DNA of 64,000 bases from Apostichopus japonicus (taxonomy: Eukaryota; Echinodermata; Holothuroidea; Aspidochirotida; Stichopodidae). The position numbers and the translations under genes are program-made. Under the pieces are notes generated by a model. That model was not told where the DNA came from and did no database searches. It was given only the letters and a program-made list of their open reading frames with translations. Positions 35,261-48,832 of this stretch are shown in pieces. How positions within the stretch are numbered: position 1 is the first letter of the stretch; the number at the start of each line of letters is the position of its first letter. Where the stretch lies: the NCBI RefSeq assembly GCF_037975245.1, contig NC_092569.1, positions 24,723,168 to 24,787,167 on the forward strand, written 5' to 3'.

Positions 35261-35825
35261 GGATTGGTTCATTTGTCATATACATGTTTATGTTATATGA
35301 AAGAGGACAATAAAGGAAACACAATGGTGAATAAAACTGTTCAAATATCTTTTTCGGTTAAAGAGATATTCAAGTGTAAAGTTTTATCAGATTGTGTAGA
35401 AACTGCTGAAATCTGACTAGCTGTGATGTCACATCCTCACATTCCTGAAAAGTCTTTGTTTTTTTTCTCTAAATAATTTGTGAGACTTTCAACCAAAAGA
35501 TATGTCAGGGGATCTCATATTTGTCAAAGGAAGTATTTGAGATAAAACATCTGAAGAATTTTTGATTATATTATTTTCAAATGTGTTCAAAAATGTAAAT
35601 AATTTTTAAAGAAATATATTCACAAATGTTAAGGAAGTGAGGATGTGACGTCACACCCTCACAGTAAATCTTTCTACACCAGTCGTTTTCAAAAAAAAGT
35701 TTGATATCTTCAAAGTGTCATATCTCCTTAACAGAGCATGCTATCATGATAGTTTCTTCACTGTTCTTTTTGTCTTTTTGTGCTCTTTCATACAAAATAG
35801 ACATGTCAAACACATGAACCAATCC
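35261..35825. mobile_element. Foldback MITE with GGATTGGTTCAT ends
   Basis: The left end GGATTGGTTCATTTGTCATA and right end ATGAACCAATCC are inverted. Pairing continues through ATGAAAGAG / CTCTTTCAT and further inward to ATGTCACATCCTCAC / GTGAGGATGTGACGTCACA. It lies about 40 bp outside the composite element. No coding capacity. Confidence 0.7.
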
Positions 35826-36067
35826 TTTAAGCCAAATTAATTTGGCTGGCGTATCATATCCTGATTGCGTTCAGTCTGTATTCAAACTCATACCAGGGAG
35901 CATGCGCATTAAGTATCGCCCACGTTTAATTCATTCAAGCTAAATAGTGCTAAGGAAACAATGTACAAATATCGATGAGTGATGGCATATAACCAGCACC
36001 AAAGAGCGCAACCTGCAGTATTTTTGTACTGACGGGAGCTTGCAATGTACTATTCTAAGATGTAACA

Positions 36068-36300
36068 TTGTCCAGGGAAAGGGACGTAAGCGGACGGGGA
36101 CCTGGGAGAAATGTTGGTAAAATGGGGGGCAGTGCCTAGATGCAAGCTGGTGCTATATTTTAGAACTTTTGAAAGGAATTTGAAGAATTTTCAACAGTTA
36201 AGGTTGCACCGCAAATCCATATCATGTATATTCAATGTGTTATACACTAGGAATGTTTTGTAAGTACTGTATGCCGAGGGGAGATGTGTGGGGGGGGGAC
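36068..36300. repeat. Dispersed repeat related to 11.96-12.19 kb
   Basis: In the same order both copies contain GTCCAGGGAA, GGTAAAATGG, GAAGAATTTTC, a CATATCATGTATAT-type word and a CACTAG.AA word, and both end in a poly-G run. Divergence is high. The class is unknown. Confidence 0.45.
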
Positions 36301-39072
36301 CTTTATATTATGATGATATGCGTGGTTGCGCCCTGAACCCGACTGGGGTTGAAAATGATGTTCTTTTACCCCGAGATCATTCGATCATTCGTGAAACAAG
36401 TTACATTTGTAATATTTGTTGCCTGCATATTACCCCCATCCCCCCTCAAACTCACCCCCAAAAATACGTTTTACTGTCAAATGACGTCATCATAATAAAA
36501 CCATAATTTCAGTTGTTGGGGTGGGGTTGGAATGGGGAAGGGGGGGGGGGTAACTGCATAAGTACAAAGCAATGTAATTCAAAATATAAATACAACGTGC
36601 GGATTTGCACAGAGGCTTACTGACCCGGGTACGACAGGTTAATGTGTCGTAAGCTCTGGTTTCCTTTTGGTTGCGAAAGGTGCTATATATATATAGTATC
36701 GTCCGAGACACCAAATGCGCTGCCTACACCGGTTGGAACACAGTGCATTGTGTGACGTCACAATTTGTTGCAATTTACTTATTCAACTATGAACTTGACA
36801 TATTTTAATATCGTGTATTTCAGCAATGGACTCAGTCTACGACAGCAGTTGTACCGATTATCTTTCTTTGAACTGATCTGCATTACATATTTTCTTTAAA
36901 TCTTAGATTTCGTTTTTACCCTTTACGATAAAGTGTTTGTTAATGCATACACCAGTAACTAAACACCTAGCATTTGTAGCGAGTAATTGGGTCTATGTTC
37001 TGGTTGCTATGTGTGTCACGGCAAGAGAGGTATGCTACACTAATCTAGTCTCAGTGTATGCTTCAAACAGTATGCATATAACATGATTGGAACTTCTATA
37101 CAGAAATGTATGACGGTGCTTTTATAACCCAACAATAATAATTGGTAAAATACCTCGACGTGAAAAGATTTAACGAAGCATGGTAATGTAACCTTGTATC
37201 AATTTCAGTAACGTATTATTATACTCCCAATCAATATTTCATAGTGAGGAGATGTGTGGGTAGGCTCTTGAAGTAACTGTGGCCAGTTGGCCGAACATTC
37301 AGACAATGTTCATGAATGCTCGAAGGTAACATTCAATATAGCAATAATTTCTGCTTAATTAGCCCGAAAGGAGATAAATTACTAAAAATTAACAGAGAAA
37401 TACGTGACAGTTAAGACTATGTGTCTATATACTGTACTTGAGAGAAAACAAAAAACTCGACGTTATTCTTGTGGGAAAATCATGTAGGCCTATATGCAAA
37501 TACATCGAAGAAGAAATACACAGGTTCAAAGTTGCTATATACAGTTGAAGAGGCTAAAAAACACATCATGTTAGGTGTCAAATGGTTCACTCCGAGACAT
37601 ACTTTGACTATAAATTAAGTCTATAATATCGATCTAACACGGATAGGGTCTCAAATAAGCTACTGTTTCCGACCATTGGGTCTCTAAACTAAACAAAACT
37701 AAACTATATAACTTCTAAACATAAAGTTGTGCTAATAAGTAAATGAATACTTTTTTAATTTTGGACAAAATCCCCTGACAGAACCCCCCCCCCCCGACTG
37801 ACGATGGAGGTTGGGGTGGCCCCAACCCCTTCCCTTTTCGCATGCCACTGGTACTGTACACAGGTTTTCAATATGTCCGAGAGTCCGTCTTAGTCCGTCT
37901 TCGCTAACGGACTAAGCTCGTTACGACAAACCCACACCCACCCTAATTTAACGGTCACCTGCATGTGTTCAGCTTGTGTCTCATTTAATAATCCCTCTTT
38001 GGGTCCACAAATCTTTGTTATCTTACAAATCCAATTCCTGATTTGGAGCTTCCTTGCAAGGTCGTTGTGCCTTGTTATGGATACATTGGTAGTACTTACA
38101 GGGGGGTTTAACGCCGCCTTATATTACTGACATACCAAACACAGCTGTGTCAATTATCCGAGAACCAATCGGGCCATCAGCGCATGAATTGTGAACTTAG
38201 ATAATTTAGGAATTTTAAGCTTTAGACGTGAAACGTTTAACAACTTGACATAACCCTTATCACCAAACTGAACCATTTGTCAGGTGTCACTCATTGGCGT
38301 AGTTACGTCGGTCATTTTGATCAGTTTCGAACGGTAGCCAACTGTTTACGGGGGCCTAAAGTTACATTTCTTTGGGGGTGGGGAGGGGTGGGGTGGGGAT
38401 AGGGGTAAGGAAAGGGATCCAGGATCTATCACTAACGAATTGCTGTGGTCGTTAGTCGTTTGTTTGGGGTGGGTTTGCCCGACCAGTACTAATTAATTAA
38501 ATAAATTAATAAATAAATAAACAGCTAGTCCTAAAAAAAAATCCCAGAGAACATATTTCGTCATTCTACGTTTTTTCGTAACGTATACTCACCACACACA
38601 GTGAATGGCATGGATAATGTGTCAGTCACCGATGCAACCTAAAACTAGATGCAAATAGAACAGCGGCACTTGACGGACTACCTAGAAAACATACCCTGGG
38701 CTACCCTGGGCTACCCTGGTCAACGACTTGGTATTACCCCCTAACTTATGACATAATCAGGTCACTGTCTGACTGCTGCACTATATTTTTTTCTTCTCTT
38801 TCTTCACTCCAAGCGAAATTTAGCAGAAGAATGATATTATTTGTCTATATTATTTAAAAAGAAAATAACAAATGCTGCATATACAGAGTTTATCACCTAC
38901 AGGTGCAGATAGTTTCATTTATTGTGTAACAAGGGCAGTTCTTGTTATGTGAGGTATCTGTGCCCCTGAGCAGTGTATTTATCAGTAAATAGGCTGCACT
39001 AGATAAATTACAGAGTCATAAGGCAACTAAGTAGTTGTTACAATAACGATGATTCTCTGTGGTCTTTTTGAG
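36301..39072. other. Intergenic, no gene seen
   Basis: AT-rich DNA with poly-G/C runs (36540-36550, 37786-37796) and a G-tract with quadruplex potential (38374-38405). No exon supported. Confidence 0.45.
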
Positions 39073-39089
39073 AAACATGGTGGAACGTG

Positions 39090-39350
39090 GAACTAGGCGG
39101 AGTGTATAGCCTAGTGGTTAACGCCGGCCAGTCCCAGTCCCCGGTTCGATTCCCCGCCGACAGCAATATGTGTCGTCTGGCAAGGGTGTTGTTCAATAAC
39201 AACTTCCCGACATGGACGTTAAATGGATGTGTGCCGAGAGATTGGCTTCGGTCAGCTTGCGAGTCTACAAGCCTCCATGGCTTCTTTCGCGAGTTCCTGC
39301 TTGCGGGAAGATCACATATACATACGTTGGAACAAGACTGAATGTTAACC
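39090..39350 (+). repeat. tRNA-derived SINE-like repeat
   Basis: A polymerase III box A-like TATAGCCTAGTGGTTAACG (about 39106-39124) and box B GGTTCGATTCC (39141-39151) are spaced as in a tRNA. A GC-rich body follows (TGTGTGCCGAGAGATTGGCT, CTTCTTTCGCGAG). AAACATGG at 39073-39080 and 39354-39361 may be the target duplication. The anticodon arm does not fold cleanly, so it is not a working tRNA gene. Confidence 0.6.
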
Positions 39351-39361
39351 ACCAAACATGG

Positions 39362-42300
39362 CTACTTGTATATGCGATGTAAAACATTTCCGAAAACCAT
39401 TAATGTGAATTGATATCTCGCATTTCTGGGAATTTGCTGGTGCGTTTCTCCCATCTTGAGATAAAATAACCAATTCCACAGAGCCATTCTGCGTCTCGGA
39501 AATATAATGTGTTTCTCAAATTTGCATGGTGATCACATCTGGCAACAACAGAGGGCATTAAAGTCAGCATACCAATTTAGCGACAAAATACTTAGGTCTT
39601 TTTATATATTAAAATCCGTATAAAATTCCGTAGGTTACATTCTATCAACCAAATATATATCGATTTAGGGATAACATAATGAGATGACATTTTCATATAA
39701 CAAAATATGTGAGATATTTTCACTGCATATGCGCTGGTGTTGGATTGTCTGCTATCGGAATATCCCTTTAAAGGCATTGAAGACTCGCCCCAATTCGAGT
39801 GCCGCCCTCTGAAAAGTTAACTCTCCGTTGCTTGCAAGTGAAGTTTTTTTTCTTGTCGCTACAAAATACAGAAAGTAATGAAACGTGATACCTTAATTGT
39901 TCTTTCATCTGGACCCTAGATGTCCATCGCTGCTATGCACACTGTGTTGTGGGTATTGACCGTAGCTGCATGTACTGACTGTGCACTAGTGTCTAATTAC
40001 CGACGGTAGCAAGCTGTGTATTTTCTGGGATCGATGGTGGTGTACAACGCTTCTGCTACACCTCATTCGAAACTAGGTCAGATTACCGGTATCAGACGTT
40101 TCTTTGTGCGCGAGTCTTCACTCCCTTTAATCTTTCAAGTTGGAGGCAAACAAACTCCGCGCCAGTTGCTGCATTCATGCAACCTAAGACCTGAATATTA
40201 CTGGACTTAATTGTGGAAGTATAGGGACAGAACAGATTTTGCTGCTTCCCCCCCCCCCCCCCCCCTCAGTTATCGGAAAATTATCGAAGTTTTTCCACTG
40301 TGTCTACAATCATAATAAACATTCAATTAAGCAAATAACGAACCGCTTATAGACTTGAATCAGATTGCCTTCCTTCTGAAAGAAATTTAAAAACAAGGAT
40401 CAAACTTACATTCTACTTATCCCATCGATTTTGAATGAGACATGACTGTATATATAACAACTATTTTCTTTTGAAATCGTTTACCATTCTGTAGAAATTA
40501 ATGAGGCTACTTTCAGTCGCCAGAGAGATTGTATTTCAGTTATACAAATTACTATACTCTCCATCTCAATTTACAGCGGGATCTTCATCAACTTGCAATT
40601 GGACTATTCATAGGGCTCCTACAAAACACTCTTATTATTGAGTCCACTCCTTCGTAGGGGTAACTTCCACCCTCCATTGTGTTGAGTAACAATAGGGAAG
40701 TCAATTAACCCGAGGAGTATAAATAACCTCTCCATAAAGACCCGAAAATATCGATACTCGAACATCAATAGCACAGTAATCCATCAAGTGACAGTTATGG
40801 ACTTTAGCATACAGGTGTAAATCGGATTTTGTTGCAACCTCCAACGGCAAGTGAGAAAGAGGGTTGGGGGGGGGGGGGGAGGGCCAAGGAGGATTTTGGA
40901 GTTTATTTTCCCCTTTTCTTTTCTTTCTTTAACCCATTAACTGTCTTCATTAGTTTAAGAGTAGCTTGTAGCGCTTTACCCGGTTATAACAAGCAAAAGT
41001 AAATTGGGACAGTTTAGTTTCGCTTCGTTTGTGAAAGAGATTAAGTTTCAACTCACTGTACACAAAACTTCAAGGGAAAAATCAACCTAAAAGGAGGTTT
41101 GTTTGCAAGGTTGCTCGCAGGTCACGCTTCATCACGGTTTCTTCTTGGGGAAAACACTGTACTACTTGGTAATATATAAAGAAAAAGGCAAAAGAGATTT
41201 TGTGTATCTCCCAGGTCCTTCGCTTTGCGTTATTTTTTCCTCTTTCGCTCTTCATAGGCTAAATATATGAATATTCTTTTAATTTGTATTATATCCATCC
41301 AAGCTGAAAAACATTCACCGTTAGCTTGAGATGCCGAAGGCGATGGTGTTCTCCAGGGTACGAAAACTGAAGCTATATGATCTACATTAGCCAAATTCAC
41401 CGCTATTTCAAGGTCCGAGAGCCCCCAGCGTCCCCATCGCCACTGGTTGGACCCATGCGCCTGAGTACGACTTATTGCCCAAATCGTATGGCCCTAAGAT
41501 ATACATAGGTCAAAATGAAGAAAAGAAAAGACAATTAGAAACAAGAAGGAAGGATTAGAAAATATGAAGAAAAATAGGGTCGTGATAACTTCTGTTTTTT
41601 TTTTGTCGCAATCGTATAGCGACATCTTTACATGTACACTAATGTTTAATAACCCTTATGCAATACCTGTCATGAACAATAATAAGAGGTCTTTTGCACA
41701 AACTAAATTTGCTTTTATTTCATTGCATATTATGAAATAAATATGGATATTATGAAGAAGGAAATAATATGTATCTGATCTACAAACAGAGCATTAAAAC
41801 ATAGTGATACACCTTAAATTAAAAAATAATTTAATAAAATTAAAAATCATAACAAATGAACAAACAACTTAATGTGTGGAAACAACTAATCTAAACACGG
41901 CTATGTATCTCGTAAAGGTATATGCCCTATATGCCTACGTATACATATGCCGTTCAACAAGGCAGATCAATAGATGACAAAGTCGACAAATATTCGACTA
42001 TTTGTGTTTAAAAAGTTTCCTTAATTTCAAAATATATAGGCTAAGGATTTGGGCGTTTCAAATTCGACGCACTTTGTTGACAATGTAGGTTATACTGTTT
42101 ACGCCCATTCGTGATCAAGACAAACAAAAACAATGGACATTTCTAACATTTATCATATAAAACTGGTCAGATTAAACACCTGTTGCATGGTTCGATTCTT
42201 TGATCCCGGCAATCATACCCCTTGGCTCATGTATTGCGCAATAGGTCAAATGTCACCGAGCAAAATCCCCCACTTGCATGACGTCCAAAGGGGTGTGTAT

Positions 42301-43660
42301 TTGTGACATTCCTTAGAATGTCAGCCAACGATGATAACAAAAGTCGTTTATAGTTTATTAGATGCATGATAGCTCAAGTGGGATTAAACAGTTTTAGAGG
42401 AAGATCTTGACCAAATCGGCTTGACTTTCTGTTTGCCGTTTTTTTTTCTGTCCATAACTTTAATATATTTTGTTTTTATTGGACATTTGCAACCGATTGC
42501 TCCTTTGAGGTCGCTGGAATTTGAAGAATGTCTGATGTTTTAGTCGAGACAAATTTCGGAACGAATTTAAAACAAACACATCTTAACCCGATCGAATTTT
42601 AAACGTCATAAATATTACTTGTAAATAGTTTATTAGAAGATTGCCTTGATATCATCGCAAGTTATTTCTTCAATGGAAAATTTTAAATGCAATTTTTATT
42701 TGTTTTTGTACCAAACTAATTCCCTTTTGACGTTAAACTCCGGCGCAAAGTTGAAAGAGAAAACGTGATTACAAACACATTAGATATTGTGAAGCGCTCC
42801 CGGAGGTGTAACTGCGCGGTCAAGGTTTAATTGATATGCAATGGCCATTGCGAATTAAGTCTAGTTAGCTCTCTGATGAGGTATAAAGTTCAAAGCTCGT
42901 TTACTGTAACAAAGGTCACTTTTGAGAATTAAAGGTAGATGGGGAGTGCCTTGCAAAGTATTTTGCTTGTCAATTAGGTGGTGACCAGTTGTCACAAGCA
43001 TATCAGTGACTGAAGATATACAGTTTAACATAATTATTATTTAAAAAAAACTTGCTATGAATGTTTATAAAGTTGCTGTAAAAGAAGCTGCAACTAAACT
43101 GAAAGTATTCTGAAAAGAAACCATCAAATTATTTCCACCAAAGCTTAATGTTTATTAAGTCAATAAACATTCATGTTTCCATACCAGGGTATTGCACGGT
43201 AACTGGTAGCTTAATCTATACGTCACATCCATTGTTTCAAGTGGCACCAGGCTGTATTTCAGAACAGGTTTGAAATACTCTCCCCCCCCCTCACAATCAA
43301 CACAAGGTTTGAAATACTTTTCCCTACACAATCAATACAACATTTACGTTTTCGTACAGTGTAGCATCTCACTTACTGGGATGTATAATGTATTTGACGT
43401 GTTGGGTACAATGTTTAGTCGAGGAATGCATTTGGAGACGCGTTCCGTCTTTGATTATTAACAAAATGTCGACTCTTACTCCCTACACAACCCATTGGTG
43501 AAGCAGTTCCTGTCACGTGATCCACGTTACTTTTTACGAGCTATATATAACTGCGGCACGCATTCCGTTCGTGTGCTGGCCCAGCCAATGCTGATATTAC
43601 CATTATATCTTTTTTATTTGGACCGACGACAGCAAGCAGTCTATTATAACATAGCCTGGA
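39362..43660. other. Intergenic, no gene seen
   Basis: AT-rich sequence with an 18-base C run (40248-40265) and a G run (40866-40879). At 43268-43340 a 47-bp segment (GGTTTGAAATACT...CACAATCAA) is tandemly duplicated. No coding exon recognised. Confidence 0.45.
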
Positions 43661-43663
43661 CTA

Positions 43664-43853
43664 CTTTTGTTAAGAAATGTCGCCCAGGGAAGAACCTGGG
43701 CACGAAAACCAACATACCGAACGACTGATCCGCTCTCAACCCCAGTCTCCTTGCATCGGGACTGTGACTGTGTGATCATCATCGGGTGTGCATCACCACC
43801 CCCCCCCCCCGAAAGGGAACAGATGATACACACATGATCTTAGCCAAAAGGCC
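43664..43853 (-). repeat. SINE with U2 snRNA-like head, copy 3
   Basis: On the minus strand it begins GGCCTTTTGGCTAAGATCAT, lacking the first ten or so bases of the U2 head seen in copies 1 and 2. The body (GTGATCATCATCGGGTGTGC region on the plus strand) and the 3' hairpin CGCCCAGG...CCTGGGC match the other copies. A poly-C run has expanded inside it. No clear target duplication could be found. Confidence 0.8.
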
Positions 43854-45639
43854 GTAGCTTATGGGTATTGCATGGGAACATGGTTCTCACATTGTGCTGG
43901 TTGGTACAACTCTTGATTAATTATATGTACAAACAAACACCCACGATGAACACTACAAGACAAAACTACCATAGTTTTAATGGAATAATTCCGACCAGGG
44001 AAAGGTTACGGCATGTTGACCCTATTATAGGCATAAAATCTCAAAATATTGACATATCTGTCTATAAACATTGATGTTCGTATTATTACTAGGTAAAGGT
44101 TATTAGTTAAGTATCGTGAGAACAACTGGAATTGAGGAAAGCAAACATTCACTTTTCCCAAGCGTTTCATGTCAGATCAACACATGAGAGTTTGTAACAA
44201 GGCTATGTGGTATGTTGAACATAACTGTTGAGTCAGATACACACACACATGTGTGCGGGTGTACATGTAAATGAATTCTGCGTTTCACTCCTGAACAAGG
44301 AAAGCAAGACGAAAGAGGAAATAGATAGGTGGTCTCATGCGTTCCAAAAGTAGTACTTAGTTAAAGTTATGGAAGTCATAGGTAATCAGTGTTGCGCCCT
44401 AATATGTTAGAAATATTTAGTTGTTAGGTTCTGAACTTCCAGCGGATTATATTTCTACAAACCTATATATGTCAATTTGAGCTAAATTTGTGGGCTTTAA
44501 GATGCTCTCTGTTTAAAAAAGAAACAGCTCTTTGAGTCGGTTTTGATAAATCTTCAGTGCTATGCTGACATATCTATATAACTATTCAAAGAGGCTAGCC
44601 TTTATTGGTTACCACTATATGGCGTCATATAGTCACGTCCTTAAACGTGTTTTTGTTTTCTTGTAACAATAGTTTTCCTTATTTCTTTACAGACATTCAA
44701 ATAGGTTCAATTAAACAACTGTAAATGTCTCTTTTAGGGGAAAACAGCTCTATTAAGAAAATGAGCGTGGTTGTTGTGGGGTAGATTTGGGGTGGGGGGG
44801 GGGGTGTTATGCTTGTTGAATTATGATCAGGAGCGACCATAATTTGACAGTTAGACATATGCGGAGCCGATAATAACAGCCTTTAAGGAATATTTCAAGA
44901 AGTTCTTAATATACTGCTGACCAGTTCCCGATATAGACTATATTCCTTTTTTTCTGGAAACTTTAAACTGTAATGTAATGATTTGCATATTTGGCAATTA
45001 CATTTTACAGTCTCTATGATCATCCACAATGTAAATGGTTTAAAAATAAATAGGACGAATTCAGGCTAAAACTTTTGGCCAAGTCCTCCACGTACGTATA
45101 AGGCTTGTGACAAAAACGGGACATTATGACGCTTTGCAAAGAAAATAATAGGTTGAGGTCATGACCTATTCATCCTATTCAGTGGACGCTTCCGCCGAAG
45201 GGAGGAGAAGATAAAGAAAAAAGGAAATATAATAAAAACAATTTAAGGACAAAAGGAATGCCTATGAAACGGATACTTAATGAAGGTGATCTTTTAGACC
45301 CAGGGCGACTATCTCTCTTTTAGTTTTTGGTATAATTATATTTCGCCCTTGATTATATTTCGTCTTATACCGTCCTATTTGGGGTCATTTCTCGATGTAC
45401 GGCATGCAAGGCTCTAGTGGGGTATTATTTTTCACTAATTTTAACCTCGTTGCCTCATACCTGTCAGGCTTGAATATAAAAATAACAACCAAAGAATCGG
45501 AGGTCAGTCCAAAATTACGTTCGATAAGAGTCCATATATATTGTCGATTGTTTATAGTGAAGGAGTTGCTCTGTGTAGGCCTGTATACTCTACTACTCCA
45601 AATATCTGTAGGTGTAAATGAGTAATAACCACTGTATAC

Positions 45640-45845
45640 TCTGCTTGTACGAGTACAACAATATGAGTACCAACTGAGTAATAGTGTAAGTATAGGGAAA
45701 CTTAATCCTGTATAAGTATTTCTTTACTAGACCACCAAGATGCCCCGATTATGACTATGCTATACACGTGACGAGTACATCTTCTATATATGATTGTGTA
45801 TTTGAATACATTTAACTGAATGCTATATGAGTACGAGTATACGGA
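45640..45845. repeat. GAGTAC-rich degenerate repeat
   Basis: Frequent GTACGAGTA and GAGTAC words, as at 7100-7260 and 28440-28540. It appears to be a diffuse dispersed repeat, not a clean microsatellite. Confidence 0.4.
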
Positions 45846-45853
45846 CCCACTAT

Positions 45854-46150
45854 CAGTGGCGGAGCTTGGGGTATTGGTCAGGGGGGAGGGGGGCGAGAAT
45901 GGTCTGTAGGGGCGCTTTCGACACTATCTAAGCGGAGCGCCACCACAGGTTGGTGCGGAGCGTACATAATTATTTTGAGTAAAGATACTCCCTAGATCGC
46001 CGGAAATGACCCTTCCCGGGCCTTGCTAATTTGTGACAAATGTCAATGGGTAGATGAGAGCGCGATTAAAAAGTCAATAATCGCGAATAAGTCAAAAGTG
46101 GTAAAAAGCTGAAAAGGGCGCCAGCTGACTGTATGGACGCTCCACCACTG
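45854..46150. mobile_element. hAT-like MITE, copy B
   Basis: The left end CAGTGGCGGAGCTTGG and right end GCTCCACCACTG are inverted repeats. CCCACTAT (45846-45853) and CCCACTAC (46151-46158) form an 8-bp target duplication with one mismatch. The interior is the reverse complement of 34147-34532, including CTAAGCGGAGCGCCACCA and AAGTGGTAAAAAGCTGAAAA. Confidence 0.85.
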
Positions 46151-47036
46151 CCCACTACGATCGAGTTCGCATTGTGTAGCGTCATCGTGTTGATGAAAAA
46201 ATAAACGAACCGTGTTACAGTTAGCCGAATGACGTTTGACGTCACTCAAGAGTTTCTTTCACGAATATATGGCGTCATTACGTCACCATTCATAAAGTAG
46301 GAATCACTATGAACAAATCAGTAACACCCACCCCCCACCCCCTCAAGCCACTCCACTCTATCTGTATGGCTCCTACGGTTAAAGGCGGGTAAGCCGGGAG
46401 TTGATCAGAGTACAGCATGTAAAAGCTTGTATCTGCGATCACGGATATGATAAATGCTAATGTAGCACTTAGCTTTTGGACTAAATATGTGCTGGTTACG
46501 CAACCACAAGATACATAAGATCAAGGGAAGCGGGGTTCAAATCTGTGATGAGTCGCCTGCCTTTGAGAAGATATAATGACACAGTATATTAAAATGAGGA
46601 CAAACGCAATAATCTATCGTAATCCGCAGGGTAAATATGTATTCACCATACGATAAAAGAGAAATTACGATATGCAAAATGAAAATATATAAAATACAAA
46701 ATAAAGTTAAAACATGATTAAAACATGACATTCAACATGGCCTAACACTCTAATGGCCTACTAAACTAATAACTCGGGAGTCGCTCATCTCGTCTAGTAT
46801 GTATTACTGCATAATGGTTGGCCCCTCAATCTTGTCTAGTATATTATAGTCTAATGGTTGGTCCCTCAGTCCACGAATAACGTCTATTAGTGGGGGTGCA
46901 TCATGCGTCCTTGGTTACCCGGACCAGGAGTGGGGGTTCCGGCGTCTAAAATAGTCGTCTACAAGGACATCTATAAGTACGTACGGTCCCTCGATATAGG
47001 TGCAAACTACACATCAAAAATATCTCAGTATATATT

Positions 47037-47129
47037 CTGTGTAGAAATTAATGAAATTAATTTCTAATGAAACTGGAACAGTTTGGTACAGCCAGGTGCA
47101 TAGCAGCTTGGAGTGTCTTGGTGAATGGT
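47037..47129. repeat. 93-bp perfect direct repeat, copy 1
   Basis: It starts CTGTGTAGAAATTAATG and ends TTGGTGAATGGT, with no differences from 48740-48832 by eye. Identity stops abruptly at both ends. Confidence 0.93.
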
Positions 47130-48739
47130 CACCATGCATTGCCAACACAATAAAAATAAACTAAACAAAGGGCAAGGGGATTAACGGTCTCCCACAGTAA
47201 ACAAACAATTACTAAGCAATTAAAATAAGTATGAAAATATGCGATAATATACAACAAAGATAATCAGTAAGGGTGACACAACAATAATGAAATAGTATAA
47301 GCAAATGTCAACCTGATCACCTAATAAAGAGTGAAATATATGATGCACTCATCATGCCTGGTCGGCATGACAACAAGTAAACTGTAAAGTATTAAAATAA
47401 AGTGAACCTTCCGAGACCTAGACACTAATACACAACTGGTTGCTAAGCATACAACTACTTGTCTATGTTACTCATACAGCAATAACACAGTGCTCCATAA
47501 ATAAGTGAAACTGTCTATCCCTATATGGCATAGCAGTAAAAACTAGGAATGTCGTAGGTTAACAAATATATATAACTAGAAGCTGGTTGCTCTAATTCCA
47601 CTACGAACAATATCCAAGTAGAGGCGAGTGATTAACTCTAAAATCATTACAACCTCTATGACTTACGTGAAGTCTGCAAGTATAAATAATGTACTACTGG
47701 GGAAATCCCTCAGCTAGTAATAATAGCAACAACAGTAGCATACTAACTATGTACTTCAACCCATGCACCTCTTACTAACTTAGACCACAGGTTGCCATGG
47801 CAACTGACACCTTTGTTAGGCTGCAGGTACCTAAGCGTCCCCTGGGACTAAGAGCAGGCTATAAAACGGAGACTATGTCACCTAGCTTATCTGCTGTAAA
47901 TATCTGGTCAGATGGAGTCTGTACCAGTGAAGGGTGACTCACAGGGCTAAATACATGCTAATACTCTAATATTCTAATAAACAACAACAAAACTACAATA
48001 GTGTCTCGGTTCACAAAATAGTCAATATGCCTACTAACATATTGATACAACGATTGATTCAATATAACGGTTAACAGAAGTTCAACTATTCCTATCACCA
48101 TGGCAACTAGTAAAAGTGTAACATTGCATCATGGGATCCAAACATAGCTCGAATAGCGGAAACTAAGTACAACTAGATACGAATATGAGTACATTACAGT
48201 AACGGGTAATGCTAGACGTATCGCAAGAGTACATAATAAACTAAATAAATATCCAAATGTGGGTTCTCGCTAGACCAAATAACCTAAGTACTTTCAATAC
48301 TCTTACATTAACTAAATGTAGGTTAGATCATAACAATACACAAGATGGCAAAGGTTGAGGGCATTATAAGTGCCATAAACAACCTTATAAACATACTATA
48401 AAGCAACGGATAACAATAATAATGATCTCACCTGTAGACTCTCTACAGCCATTACAGGTACAAACGTTTAATTATTAACTTAAGTCTGTGTGCATGTAGC
48501 CATCACAGGAACAACATAATAAATACAGTCTGTGTGCATGTAGCCATCACAGGATAAATGTAGTAAATAGTAAATACAACACAATTACACTTAATGAGGG
48601 CTGCTACTATATTCTGTGTGCACATTGCCAGCACAGAACTAACATGAATACATTTGCAAGTAAAATACACTATGTATGCACAATGAAAATGAACAAGCTA
48701 CTGAGGGGTCTAGGGCAAAGTCAAAAGATGAACTCTTAC

Positions 48740-48832
48740 CTGTGTAGAAATTAATGAAATTAATTTCTAATGAAACTGGAACAGTTTGGTACAGCCAGGT
48801 GCATAGCAGCTTGGAGTGTCTTGGTGAATGGT
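48740..48832. repeat. 93-bp perfect direct repeat, copy 2
   Basis: Same orientation as copy 1, 1.7 kb downstream. On the minus strand this copy is followed immediately by the splice-donor consensus GTAAGAGT, which copy 1 lacks. Confidence 0.93.

Noticed and set aside
39100-39170. Functional tRNA gene
   Set aside because: Boxes A and B are good, but the acceptor and anticodon stems do not pair properly and the sequence continues as a SINE body.
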